Assembly: GCF_036248255.1 (NCBI RefSeq)
Contig: NZ_CP109178.1
Span: forward strand, 8,933,001 to 8,997,000
DNA length: 64,000 nt
Direction of reading: 5' to 3'
Source of the DNA: Streptomyces sp. NBC_01717
GTDB lineage: Bacteria; Actinomycetota; Actinomycetes; Streptomycetales; Streptomycetaceae
Each line of letters opens with the position of its first letter. Within the stretch, counting starts at the first letter, position 1. The notes beneath the pieces were generated by a model, which saw only the letters and a program-made list of their open reading frames with translations, was not told the origin of the DNA and ran no database searches. This document shows, piece by piece, positions 37,672 through 46,251 of this stretch. The position numbers and the translations under genes are program-made.

Positions 37672-38868
37672 ATGAAGGACGTCCTTGTCATCGGTGGAGG
37701 ATTCGCCGGCGTGTGGAGCGCGGCAGGAGCCGTGCGCGCCACGCGTGAGGCAGGCGAGGAGGTGCGGGTGACCCTGGTCAGTGGTGGTGACGATCTGGTC
37801 GTGCGGCCCCGTCTCTACGAAGAGGAACCGGAGAGCAAGCGGGTGCCTCTGGACCGTGTTCTCGGGCCCATCGGGGTGCGCCGGGTCACAGCGACGGTGA
37901 CCGGTATCGACACCGGGGCCCGTACGGTGCGGGCCGTCGGACGAGCAGGCGAGGATCTGACACTGTCGTACGACAAGCTCGTGCTGGCCGCAGGCAGTCG
38001 GCTGGTGCGCCCCGACTTCCCGGGCGCGCGCAACGTCTTCGACGTCGACACCCTGTCGACGGCGGCCGCGTTCGACCATCACCTGCGGCGGCTGCCGCAG
38101 CGGGCGCCGTCCCCGGGCCGGTACACGGCCGTCGTGGTGGGCGCCGGCTTCACCGGCCTGGAAGTGGCGACCGGCCTGGGAGAACGGCTGCGGGCGATCG
38201 CCCACGCGCACGGCGCGGGCGAGGAGGTGCGGGTCGTCCTGGTCGACCGCGCCGACGTCCTCGGACCGGAGCTCGGTTCTGGACCCCGTCCGCAGATCGA
38301 CGGCGCGGTCGACGAACTGAAGATCGAGCGACGCCTGGGACGCACCGTGGCGTCGGCCACCCAGGACGACGTCACGCTCTCGGACGGTGAGGTGATCCCC
38401 ACAGCCACCGTCGTGTGGACGGCCGGCATGGTCGCCAGTTCTCTGACGGCACAGATCCCGGGGGAACGCGACCGTCTGGGACGGCTGAGCGTGGACGCCT
38501 ACCTGCGGGTGACGGGAGTCCCTGACGTCTACGCCGCCGGCGACACCGCCTCCGCCCTCGCCGAGGAAGGGCATTACACGACTCAGAGCTGCCAGCACGC
38601 TCAGCCGATGGGTAAGTTCGCCGGACACAACGTAGCCGCCGACCTCCTGGGCACGGACCCGCTGCCCTTCACCCCTGATCCCTACGGCGTCTGCCTGGAT
38701 CTCGGGCCGGCGGGCGCCGTGGTCACACAGGGCTGGGACCGCACGGTCCAGATGACCGGCGAGGGCGCCAAGTCCCTCAAGCGGGACATCAATACGCTGT
38801 GGATCTACCCCCCGGTCGATGACGCCGAGCAGATCCTCGCCCAGGCAGGGCGCTTCTCCAACCTCTGA
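37672..38868 (+). CDS. FAD-dependent NAD(P)H oxidoreductase, NDH-2-like
   Basis: 398 residues. FAD-binding DVLVIGGGFAGVWSA at the N-terminus, the second nucleotide loop VVVGAGFTGLEVATGL near 150-165, TVVWTAGMVAS and DVYAAGDTASAL near 280-290 are the pyridine nucleotide-disulphide oxidoreductase class II pattern, as in type II NADH dehydrogenases. The C-terminal helix is short, so membrane attachment is uncertain. It oxidises NAD(P)H and reduces a quinone or another acceptor. The ATG follows GGGAGAAGAA; an upstream open frame is not coding-like. A strong hairpin terminates it, and the SigJ-like pair begins 700 bases downstream. Confidence 0.88.
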   Translation: MKDVLVIGGGFAGVWSAAGAVRATREAGEEVRVTLVSGGDDLVVRPRLYEEEPESKRVPLDRVLGPIGVRRVTATVTGIDTGARTVRAVGRAGEDLTLSYDKLVLAAGSRLVRPDFPGARNVFDVDTLSTAAAFDHHLRRLPQRAPSPGRYTAVVVGAGFTGLEVATGLGERLRAIAHAHGAGEEVRVVLVDRADVLGPELGSGPRPQIDGAVDELKIERRLGRTVASATQDDVTLSDGEVIPTATVVWTAGMVASSLTAQIPGERDRLGRLSVDAYLRVTGVPDVYAAGDTASALAEEGHYTTQSCQHAQPMGKFAGHNVAADLLGTDPLPFTPDPYGVCLDLGPAGAVVTQGWDRTVQMTGEGAKSLKRDINTLWIYPPVDDAEQILAQAGRFSNL

Positions 38869-38943
38869 CAGCGCGGGCGACCGCGCATCCCGCCCGCCGG
38901 TCCTGCCGGATCGCCGCCGGCTCCACGGCGAAACGGCATTGCG

Positions 38944-38982
38944 GACAGGCATCGCTCTCGCTCGGTGAGCGCGATGCCTGTC
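38944..38982. terminator. hairpin terminator after the oxidoreductase gene
   Basis: GACAGGCATCGC (38944-38955) pairs perfectly with GCGATGCCTGTC (38971-38982), with a nested GCTC/GAGC pair in the loop. Confidence 0.75.
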
Positions 38983-39585
38983 TCGTGGCGGCTGGGCAAC
39001 CGGCGGCGGTCCCGCCCGTGCCTGTCCCCGCTGTACGGCCACGAGAAGTCCGAGGCGTCGGCCAGGGCCGATGACCGGTCGGCAGGTGAGAGCCCTTCCA
39101 CGACTCATGTCGGCCGTTCGGGTTCTGTGTCGTCGGCTTCGAGAGATCGGGTCACACATCAATGGACTACTCGGTCATAGCTATGAGAAGCATGTTCTCG
39201 CTACGGCCGAGGAGCAGCTATGTACACGTCCGAAAGGCGGATCGCCACGTCCGTCCTGGTCATCAGTAGGGAGGATTCGGCCTGCTCGACGCCGACGAAC
39301 TCGCCGGACGCAGGGTCTGCGTCCTCGCGGGTGGGCAAGCGGCCGAAGACGGATGGATACGGTAAGCCTCGAGGATCACGGCACCGGGGTCGACGGCCTG
39401 TACGCGATCGGCGAGGCGTCGAGCGCTCTGCACTCTCGACCCTGCGCTGCAGGTCAACCGGGTGTGGTCCGGTCCCGGGCCGGTGGAACGGAAGGCCGTA
39501 CCGCCCGATCCCCGACGACATGCGGCGCTCATGCGTGAGGTCTCGGCCGCCGGCAATCCCGTCGAGTAGCAAAGGGTCACGAACC
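38983..39585. other. intergenic region with possible coding relics
   Basis: No intact gene. Two short segments look coding: GGFGLLDADELAGRRVCVL (about 39268-39363, ending at a stop) and PPDPRRHAALMREVSAAGNP (about 39500-39568, ending at a stop 17 bases before the sigma factor start). A further frame reads TGVDGLYAIGEASS. These may be remains of one or more deleted genes. Confidence 0.3.
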
Positions 39586-40482
39586 ATGTCGTCGAAGAAC
39601 GATCCAGCGGAAGACGTCGAGAGCCTTCAGGGGGCCGAGGCGGTGTTCCGCAATGCCCGCGGTCGCATGTTCGGGATCGCCTACCGAATGCTGGGCAGCG
39701 TCAGCGAGGCGGAAGACATCCTCCAGGAGGTCTGGATCCGCTGGCAGACCTACGACCGGTCCAAGGTGCAGAACGCGCAGGCGTTCCTCGCGACGACCAC
39801 CACGAGGCTCGCGATCAACGTCCTGCAATCCGCGAGGGTCCGTCGTGAGACCTATGTCGGTCCGTGGCTGCCGGAACCGGTCGACACCAGCGGTGACCCG
39901 GCGCTGGGCGCCGAGCGCGGGGAGGCTCTGGAGGTCGCGGTGCTGATGCTGCTGGAGAAGCTCACTCCTACGGAGCGTGCGGCATACGTTCTGCGGCAGG
40001 CGTTCGACTACCCGTATGAGCAGATCGCGGAGATCATCGGTCAGACGAATGCGAACGTACGCCAGTTGGTGAGCCGGGCGCGTAAGCATCTGGCCGCGGA
40101 GAAGCGTGCGAGTGTCGCGGCTGACGAGCACCAGCGGTTCCTGACCGCGTTCGTGGCGGCCGCACAGACAGGGAATGTGACCGCATTGGAGGAGCTGTTC
40201 GCACAGGACGTCGTCTCGTACTCCGACGGCGGAGGGGCCGTTCGGGCCTCGAAGTTCCCCGTTGTGGGCCGTCACCGTGTGGCGAGGTTCGTCCACGCGT
40301 TCGCCGACACCTTCTGGTCCGGTGTGACGGTGGAGCCGGTCGAGAGCAACGGCCGGGCCGCGGTGCGTCTGTACCGTGGCGGGAACGTGATCGCCGTTGT
40401 CACGGTGAGTGTGAGTGCAGACGGTATCGACCGGGTGCTGTGGATGATGAACCCGTCGAAACTCGCCGCCATGGCCGCCTGA
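39586..40482 (+). CDS. sigJ: ECF sigma factor with C-terminal SnoaL-like domain (SigJ type, ECF41-like)
   Basis: 298 residues. Sigma region 2 at GRMFGIAYRMLGSVSEAEDILQEVWIRW (about 28-60), linker with YVGPWLPEPVDT, sigma region 4 at LTPTERAAYVLRQAFDYPYEQIAEIIGQTNANVRQLVSRARKHL (about 125-170), then a SnoaL-like domain (about 185-295, LFAQDVVSYSDGGGAVRAS) as in ECF41 sigma factors. These have no separate anti-sigma factor; the C-terminal domain tunes activity. The ATG has AAGGG upstream. Followed by a paralogue that lacks region 2; with the oxidoreductase before it, it may form a redox-responsive unit. Confidence 0.92.
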   Translation: MSSKNDPAEDVESLQGAEAVFRNARGRMFGIAYRMLGSVSEAEDILQEVWIRWQTYDRSKVQNAQAFLATTTTRLAINVLQSARVRRETYVGPWLPEPVDTSGDPALGAERGEALEVAVLMLLEKLTPTERAAYVLRQAFDYPYEQIAEIIGQTNANVRQLVSRARKHLAAEKRASVAADEHQRFLTAFVAAAQTGNVTALEELFAQDVVSYSDGGGAVRASKFPVVGRHRVARFVHAFADTFWSGVTVEPVESNGRAAVRLYRGGNVIAVVTVSVSADGIDRVLWMMNPSKLAAMAA

Positions 40483-40675
40483 GCCATCCGGCCCGCCCCG
40501 TCCCACCGGGCACGGATGATCAACGGGCCGGCGGAAGCGACTGGGGGCGCACCGCGGCCACGCGGTGGCTGTGCGGCGCGTTGTCCCATCGCTTGTGCGA
40601 GGACCGCGTACCTCCGGCATCCGACGCGAGCCCGGTGGCCGTCGTCCGACGCTCCAGCAGAAAGGATCATCCCTC

Positions 40676-41452
40676 ATGGATGAGAACCAGGAAGAGGACC
40701 TGTCCATTGCTGAGGTCATCGAGGTACCGCAGGTGGGGCTGACACACGTCGCTGCACACATACGCCTCGACATCCTCGACTCCGCCCGGCACCGGCGGAA
40801 GCTGTACGTGGGTGAGTGGCTGCCTGAGCCGGTGCCGGACGGGACGACCACCGTGGCTTCGACTCCGGTGAGGGCGTCGGTCACGCTCGACAAGTCCGGG
40901 AAAACGGCGCCGATGGTCATGCTGGAATCCCTGACGCCTGCGGCCCGGGCCGCGTTCGTCCTGCGCGACATGTTCGCCCTGTCGTTCGGAGAGATTGTCG
41001 CGATCGTCGGCCGTACCCCGCAGATGTGCCGAAACCTCGCGTCCTCCGCCTGTCGGCACGTGCGCGACCGGCGTCGACAGGAGACCGCGTCCGATGTGCA
41101 CACCCGCATCGTCACGGCCTTCTGGGCCGCCTGCGACACCCGCGACCTCGCCGCTCTCGTCTCGCTGCTCGACCCGGAGGCCACCACACTCAGCGACGGT
41201 GGCGGCAAGGTACGCGCTGCCCTGAAGCCGATCCACGGCGCGGACCGCACGGCCCGCTTCATGCTTGCCGCACTGTTGCAGTACCCCAAGCTCGAAGCCA
41301 CCCTGCAATCGGTGAACGGCAAGACCGGTCTGGTCCTCCGCCACGACACCACCGTGTCCGGTGTCGTCAGTTTCCACGTCCGAAGCGAGAAGATCACGGA
41401 CGTGTGGCTGGTGCTCAACCCCGACAAGCTCCGCAGCTGGAACCGCAGCTGA
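40676..41452 (+). CDS. sigma-factor-like protein lacking sigma region 2
   Basis: 258 residues. It aligns by eye with the preceding sigma factor from the linker onwards: VGEWLPEPVP matches VGPWLPEPVD, LTPAARAAFVLRDMFALSFGEIVAIVG matches region 4, and SLLDPEATTLSDGGGKVRAALKP matches the SnoaL domain. The first 40 residues are acidic (MDENQEEDLSIAEVIEVP) and sigma region 2, needed for core polymerase and -10 recognition, is absent apart from a trace (VAAHIRLDILDSARHRRK). AAAGGA precedes the ATG, so it appears expressed. It could be a decoy or regulator of the neighbouring sigma factor, or a decaying duplicate. Confidence 0.75.
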   Translation: MDENQEEDLSIAEVIEVPQVGLTHVAAHIRLDILDSARHRRKLYVGEWLPEPVPDGTTTVASTPVRASVTLDKSGKTAPMVMLESLTPAARAAFVLRDMFALSFGEIVAIVGRTPQMCRNLASSACRHVRDRRRQETASDVHTRIVTAFWAACDTRDLAALVSLLDPEATTLSDGGGKVRAALKPIHGADRTARFMLAALLQYPKLEATLQSVNGKTGLVLRHDTTVSGVVSFHVRSEKITDVWLVLNPDKLRSWNRS

Positions 41453-41616
41453 CGGGTGGCTCTTCGGAGGGGACCGGCCCGTCTCCGGCGGGCCCCCTGC
41501 TTCGCCACCGGCCGCCCCTCCGCTCCCCGAGGCGGGCCCGCTGCTCCCCGGCTCCGACACCTCTGGCATGGCCTGTCGCGCTCGGCGATGCATGGCGAGC
41601 CCTGTCGAGCCTTCCG

Positions 41617-42750
41617 CTACGGGTGCAGCACGACCTTCGTGTAGCCCTCGATCCGCTTGTCGAACTTGTCGTACGCCGACGACGCCTGGTCCAGAGGAAG
41701 TTCATGCGAGACGACGAAGCTCGGCGTCGCCCGGCCCTCGATGATCATGTCGCGCAGGTACCGGTTGTAGCGCTTCACGTTGCACTGCCCTGTACCGATC
41801 CGCAGGCCCTTCTCGAAGAGCTTGCCGATCGAGACGAGGAGCATGCCGTGCTTGGCCTGCTCGTTGGGGCCTCCGGGGTCGGCCGGGACGTAGAGTCCGG
41901 GCACGCCGAGCGCTCCAGTGGCCCGGACCGTGCCGACGAGCGAGTTCAGGACCGTCGCCGGTTCCTCGCGGTCCGTGCCCTGAGCCGTCGCCTGGTAGCC
42001 GACGGCGTCCACGCCCTTGTCCGTGCCGATGCCCTCGGTCTGCTCCCTGATCTGCTCCACGGGATCGCCCTCGGCGAAGTTGATCGGAACCGCACCGATC
42101 TCCCGGGCCTTCTCCAGCCGCTCGGGGACCCGGTCCACGACGAACACCTTCTTCGCGCCGCGCAGCAGGGCCGAGTACGCGGCCATGAGCCCGACCGGCC
42201 CGCCGCCGTACACGGCGACGCTCTCGCCCGGGCGGACATCGGCGAGTTCACAGCCGTGGTAGCCGGTGGGGAAGATGTCGGCGAGCAGCATGAAGTCGGT
42301 CTCCTGCTCGTCTCCTGGTGGCAGCTTCAGACAGTTGAAGTCGGCGTAGGGAACGCGCAGGTATTCTGCTTGGCCGCCCGGCCAGGGTCCCATGGCGACA
42401 TAGCCGTAAGCGCCGCCCGCGAAGCCGGGATTGACGGTCTGACAGAATCCGGTGAATCCCTCCACGCAATTGATGCAGAACCCGCAGGCGACATTGAAGG
42501 GCATGACCACGCGGTCGCCTTCTTTGAGCGAGGTGATGCCCTGGCCGATTTCCTCGATGATTCCCATGTTCTCGTGGCCGAAGACGATGCCGGGCTCAGC
42601 CGCGGTGCGACCCTCGTACATGTGCAGGTCAGAGCCGCAGATCGCGGTGGAGGTGATCCGTACGATCACATCGTTCGGGTGCTGAATCCTGGGCTTTTCA
42701 ACGTCTTCGACCGCCACGGTGAACGGTCCCTTGTACACGACGGCTTTCAC
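41617..42750 (-). CDS. fdhA: zinc alcohol dehydrogenase, glutathione-independent formaldehyde dehydrogenase type
   Basis: 377 residues. Catalytic zinc site CGSDLHMYEGR and GHENMG, structural zinc cysteines in CGFCINCVEGFTGFC, and the NAD-binding GGGPVGLMAAYSAL. The insertions (NPGFAGGAYGYVAMGPWPGGQAEYLRVPY) match the formaldehyde dehydrogenase/dismutase branch of medium-chain dehydrogenases, which oxidise formaldehyde or related aldehydes with tightly bound NAD. The GTG is preceded by GGAGG, so the open frame upstream is not used. Monocistronic and divergent from a 63-residue gene. Confidence 0.88.
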   Translation of the reverse strand: MKAVVYKGPFTVAVEDVEKPRIQHPNDVIVRITSTAICGSDLHMYEGRTAAEPGIVFGHENMGIIEEIGQGITSLKEGDRVVMPFNVACGFCINCVEGFTGFCQTVNPGFAGGAYGYVAMGPWPGGQAEYLRVPYADFNCLKLPPGDEQETDFMLLADIFPTGYHGCELADVRPGESVAVYGGGPVGLMAAYSALLRGAKKVFVVDRVPERLEKAREIGAVPINFAEGDPVEQIREQTEGIGTDKGVDAVGYQATAQGTDREEPATVLNSLVGTVRATGALGVPGLYVPADPGGPNEQAKHGMLLVSIGKLFEKGLRIGTGQCNVKRYNRYLRDMIIEGRATPSFVVSHELPLDQASSAYDKFDKRIEGYTKVVLHP

Positions 42751-42920
42751 GCTGCCACCTCCGCTCGGCGAAGCACGCACGCTTCCCACCCCGGGCCCTG
42801 CGCTGTTCCGCGTGACCCATCTCTCATGATTCTCCGGCCTGCGCCAACAGACAACCCGGTAATCTCGGGAGAAATACCCACCCAGGTGTCGCACCGAGAT
42901 ATGGAAAAGGAGGGCGAGGA

Positions 42921-43112
42921 GTGGCAGCACAACGGCTCGGGACCCTGCTCGTCCCAGTACCTGGCCTGTCCGGTACCACGTACCCGCCCGGCACGACGGT
43001 GACTGTCCGCGGTCGCGGCGCGACTGTGGATGCCTTCGTCAACGGCGACTGGCTACCCCTGTCGTGGTGGGAGTTCTCCGACGGCCTCCGCGAGGACGTC
43101 GCCGACCGCTGA
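42921..43112 (+). CDS. small protein of unknown function
   Basis: 63 residues (GTG start preceded by GGAGGGCGAGGA). It has a Gly/Thr-rich first half (VPVPGLSGTTYPPGTTVTVRG) and Trp residues in DWLPLSWWEFSDGL. Codon composition is coding-like. No family recognised; size and shape would suit a small beta-rich domain. Confidence 0.6.
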   Translation: MAAQRLGTLLVPVPGLSGTTYPPGTTVTVRGRGATVDAFVNGDWLPLSWWEFSDGLREDVADR

Positions 43113-43280
43113 ACCCGGCGCGCCAAACGCGTTCGGCGGCTTCGACGGGCTGACTGCTGTGCGAACCGATGAACCACGAACCCTCGATGATGTGCCGCGT
43201 GGCCGGAAGCATGGGTCAGTAACGGGGCTCGGCTGACACCGCGATGCAGGAACTCCGGCTGATTCTTTAGGGTGCCCCTC

Positions 43281-43856
43281 ATGAATACGGCCATGACCAG
43301 CAGCGGGACTGCTGAACCCGTCATCCTTGACGTGGCGGAGCTGACGTCCGATCCAGAACTTGGAGCCCGGTTGGTGGAGTCGACCCACCGGATCCTGGCG
43401 GACCTGGTCCGGGAAGGTGCCGCGCTGGGTTGGGTCGAGCCCCCCTCGCGCGATGAGGTGACGGAACTCCTCGGCCACGTCGTCACTGCCGTGCAGGCCG
43501 GGGACGGGGCGCTGCGTGCCGCATACCTCGACCGTCGGCTTGTCGGGTTGGGGTACTGGCTGCGCTACGTGCGCCCGACTCATCGACCGCACGCTGATCT
43601 GGAGAAGATCGCGGTGGATGCTGCTGTCCAGGGTCGTGGCGTCGGTCGTGCGCTGACCACTGCTTTGATCGCTGACGCCCGGCGGGCGGGTGTGGAGGTC
43701 CTCACCCTGGACGCCCGCGGCGACAACAGCGATGCCCTGCGCCTCTACCGGTCGCTGGGCTTCACCGAGTACGGCCGTCTGCCCGACTTCGTCGCCGTCG
43801 GTGAACGCCGCTACGACAAGGTCTTCTACATGTTGGACTTCCGCCGACACGGCTGA
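43281..43856 (+). CDS. GNAT family N-acetyltransferase
   Basis: About 191 residues. The acetyl-CoA motif is IAVDAAVQGRGVGRALTTALI (Q-G-R-G-V-G) and motif B is NSDALRLYRSLGFTEYGRLPDF. N-terminal helices cover SDPELGARLVESTHRILADL. Acetyltransferase activity is secure; the substrate is unknown. The ATG at 43281 has AGGG upstream; an in-frame GTG three codons earlier is possible. Confidence 0.82.
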   Translation: MNTAMTSSGTAEPVILDVAELTSDPELGARLVESTHRILADLVREGAALGWVEPPSRDEVTELLGHVVTAVQAGDGALRAAYLDRRLVGLGYWLRYVRPTHRPHADLEKIAVDAAVQGRGVGRALTTALIADARRAGVEVLTLDARGDNSDALRLYRSLGFTEYGRLPDFVAVGERRYDKVFYMLDFRRHG

Positions 43857-43992
43857 CACCGCACACGAGGTCAGGGAACGGCCACATCGCCTGCAAAGAC
43901 TCGGCAGGGTCGAGATGGGCCGCGTCGCCCGGGATGACGTGAACTTGTCGTCGGTCAGCTCGATGGCCGCGCCGAGGAGGTTGTTGGCTCCT

Positions 43993-44019
43993 CATGCCGT
44001 GGACCATGTACACGGCATG
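43993..44019. terminator. hairpin downstream of the GNAT gene
   Basis: CATGCCGTG (43993-44001), a nine-base loop and CACGGCATG (44011-44019) form a perfect 9-bp stem about 135 bases after the stop. The rest of the gap to 44177 is occupied by the IS5 relic. Confidence 0.5.
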
Positions 44020-44052
44020 CCGCTGCTCCTGCATGAGGCAATTCCCGACTCG

Positions 44053-44121
44053 GAGGGTGTCTCACGTGGCAAGTTTCGCGAGTTTCTTGTAGCAGGTCAG
44101 GGCGGCGGCCATGGCCAGGCC
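44053..44121 (-). mobile_element. relic of an IS5-type element end
   Basis: GAGGGTGTCTCACGTGGC and the next 50 bases read, on the minus strand, ALTCYKKLAKLAT followed by a stop: the last residues of a transposase almost identical to the intact one ending at 47116, followed by its inverted repeat. It is in opposite orientation to the intact copy. The 16 bases ATGAGGCAATTCCCGA outside it (44033-44048) also occur inverted outside the intact copy (47132-47147). Confidence 0.7.
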
Positions 44122-44177
44122 TCGGCTCTGCCAGTCGTTGCGGACCACGTACGGGATCTTGAGACCACGAGCAGCCC

Positions 44178-44780
44178 ATGGCAGGCTCATGCCGCATGAT
44201 CGATGAATTCGCGAAAGACAATCTGCACGGGAGACTGCGGCGGGACCGCGAGGCGCTGCTCTGGAAACTCGACGGCTTGTCCGAATACGACGCCCGCAGA
44301 CCTTTGACGGCGACCGGGACCAACCTGCTCGGCCTGGTCAAGCACGTGGCCACCGTCGAGGCCAGGTACTTCGGCGAGGTCTTCGACCGCCCTTCCGCGG
44401 AACCGCTGTCCCGGTGGCAGGACTCCGACGGCGGCGATCAGTGGGCGGCCGAGGACGAGACCCGCGATCAGATCATCGGGTTCTACCGGCGCACGTGGGA
44501 ACACTCGGACGCGACGATCAACGAGCTTCCCCTCGACGCTCCCGGCCACGTGCCGTGGTGGCCGGAGCCTTACTCCAACACGAACCTGTTCGCTGTCATG
44601 ACCCATGTCCTCGGCGAGACCGTCCGGCATGCCGGGCACGCCGACATCCTGCGCGAGGGCCTCGACGGCCGGACCGGGGTGCGCGTCGAAAACGAGCAGC
44701 AGATCGACGAGGATGCCCGTGCAGCCCACCGCGCGAAGATCGAGCAGGCCGCCCGGTCGGCCGCACCAATCAAGGCTTAG
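44178..44780 (+). CDS. DinB family (DUF664) protein
   Basis: 200 residues. DUF664/DinB pattern: DREALLWKLDGLSEYDARRPL, GTNLLGLVKHVATVEARYFG (the first metal His) and ETVRHAGHADILREGLDG (two further His), a four-helix metal-binding fold like mycothiol-dependent transferases. Very similar to the protein at 56305. The gene is complete; its TAG stop lies inside the 10-bp target duplication of the adjacent IS4 element, so the insertion happened right behind it. No conserved neighbours. Enzymatic role unassigned. Confidence 0.82.
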   Translation: MAGSCRMIDEFAKDNLHGRLRRDREALLWKLDGLSEYDARRPLTATGTNLLGLVKHVATVEARYFGEVFDRPSAEPLSRWQDSDGGDQWAAEDETRDQIIGFYRRTWEHSDATINELPLDAPGHVPWWPEPYSNTNLFAVMTHVLGETVRHAGHADILREGLDGRTGVRVENEQQIDEDARAAHRAKIEQAARSAAPIKA

Positions 44781-44783
44781 AGG

Positions 44784-46245
44784 CAATGCCGTTGCTTTAC
44801 GGGTCTGGAGATCTGGGTCGTCTGATGCGGATGGCTTGGGTGCCGGTGTGGGTGGGTTGGGGCCATGTGTAGTGCTCAGCTCGTTTGAGCCAGTAGTTGG
44901 ACATCTTGCGCTTGACGACACGGGGCTGGCTCCTGGGTCGTCTGGTGGGCAGGAGTCTTTCCAGCAGGTCCTCTTGGAGTACTTGCAGTGCTTGGACCAG
45001 AAGTTCAGGGGGAAAAACCGCCCGGGGTGACAGTCACACTGCGGCGGGCGGAGCGCAGGGTCTCGGTGAAAGAGATGCGGTCAGGGTCGAGTTGGCGTGT
45101 GGCTGCGGTTCTCAGCATCAGTTCCCGCAGCGCGTGGTGGACCAGGAGGTGAGCCCAGATCTGTTGGAGGACACCGTCGGGTGTCTTGCTGCTGAGGACC
45201 ACCTTCGCGCCGCGCTGGCAGGTCTTGATCTCGGCGAAGACGGATTCGATTTCCCAGCGCTCACGGTAGAGCGCGGCCAGCTGCCTGGCTGGATAACGGC
45301 GGGGGTCCAGAAGAGTGGTGACCAGGCGGTAGCCGTCTGGTCCAGCGGCGCTGCCGGTGTCTTGGAGTTGGTAGGCAAGGACGCGGACCTGCGCCGGGTC
45401 TCGTTTCGCAGGGTCGGTGCCGGCGTGGATGTCGGAGAGCCATGATCCGTCACGAAGCAGCTTGCGGACGGGCAGGACGCGGTTGGCCGGCACCCGCCAC
45501 AGCAGGTCAGCCCCGGTGGCAGTGAAGGCTCGCCACAGCGGGACGCCGAGGAACCCGCGGTCAGCCAGGACCAGCTGGCCCGCGCCGCAGGACCGGGGCA
45601 GGCGGCCGACGAGGGTGACTTCACCAGTCCGGCAGCCGGCGAGTTCCGCGTCCAGCACCGCATGGCTGCCTACTTCCACCAGGGCCGCCATCCGCACCTG
45701 GACGAATGCACTGCGCCTGGTTCCGCGGCCGTTGCCGGGACGGCCGAAGGCGGCCTGGTTGGCTTCGGTATCGGCGACGTCCCAGCAGGTCCCGTCGACG
45801 GCCAGCAGCCGCAGGCCCCGCCAGAATGCGCCAGGCGTCGACTCGTTGGCCATCGGCTTTGCAGTCGCCGCGAACAGCACCTGGAGCGGTTCGAAGCCGA
45901 GCCGTTGCCGGGCTCTGAACAGCGAAGACTTCGCCGGAACGTTCCATTTACCCAGCAGTACCAGCCCCCGCAGACCCGCGATCAGATGCCGCATGACCTC
46001 GAGATAAGGAGCAGGCGAGAACAGTGCCAGCCCTAATACGAAGTACACGACCAACCGCGCAGGAAGCAGTCGCCTACGTTGCTCTGAACGTCCGCACGCC
46101 GCCACCACCCGGTCCACCAACCCCGGCGGATACACCCAGGTCAACAGACCAAGACCCGATAAGTCAGACGCACTCGCAGCCACCCACACCACCCCCGGGA
46201 CCCACTGCCAGCCAGCCTACGCTCACGGCAAAAGCAACGGCATTG
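44784..46245 (-). mobile_element. complete IS4-type insertion sequence with 10-bp target duplication
   Basis: Terminal inverted repeats begin CAATGCCGTTGCTTT at both ends (44784-44798 and, inverted, 46231-46245). The direct repeat GGCTTAGAGG flanks it perfectly at 44774-44783 and 46246-46255. A single transposase gene of 395 residues fills the interior. The right-hand duplication overlaps the first bases of the neighbouring IS5-type element, showing this element came in later. Confidence 0.88.
45005..46192 (-). CDS. IS4-type DDE transposase
   Basis: 395 residues. The DDE residues can be placed: LLAVDGTCWDV (Asp), LVLADRGFLGVPLW (Asp) and YRERWEIESVFAEIK (Glu, with the Y-x2-RW-x-IE signature of the IS4 family). 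The N-terminus has PARLVVYFVLGLALFSPAPYLEVMRHL, usual for these transposases. The reading frame is intact, so the element may be active. The exact start is uncertain. Confidence 0.88.
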   Translation of the reverse strand: MVWVAASASDLSGLGLLTWVYPPGLVDRVVAACGRSEQRRRLLPARLVVYFVLGLALFSPAPYLEVMRHLIAGLRGLVLLGKWNVPAKSSLFRARQRLGFEPLQVLFAATAKPMANESTPGAFWRGLRLLAVDGTCWDVADTEANQAAFGRPGNGRGTRRSAFVQVRMAALVEVGSHAVLDAELAGCRTGEVTLVGRLPRSCGAGQLVLADRGFLGVPLWRAFTATGADLLWRVPANRVLPVRKLLRDGSWLSDIHAGTDPAKRDPAQVRVLAYQLQDTGSAAGPDGYRLVTTLLDPRRYPARQLAALYRERWEIESVFAEIKTCQRGAKVVLSSKTPDGVLQQIWAHLLVHHALRELMLRTAATRQLDPDRISFTETLRSARRSVTVTPGGFSP

Positions 46246-46251
46246 GGCTTA

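Noticed and set aside
39380..39450. TGVDGLYAIGEASS resembling an FAD-enzyme C-terminus
   Set aside because: Too short and without flanking support; kept only as a possible relic in the gap note.
39586..41452. Anti-sigma factor beside the ECF sigma factor
   Set aside because: The second gene has sigma region 4 and SnoaL features and no zinc-binding anti-sigma or membrane motif.
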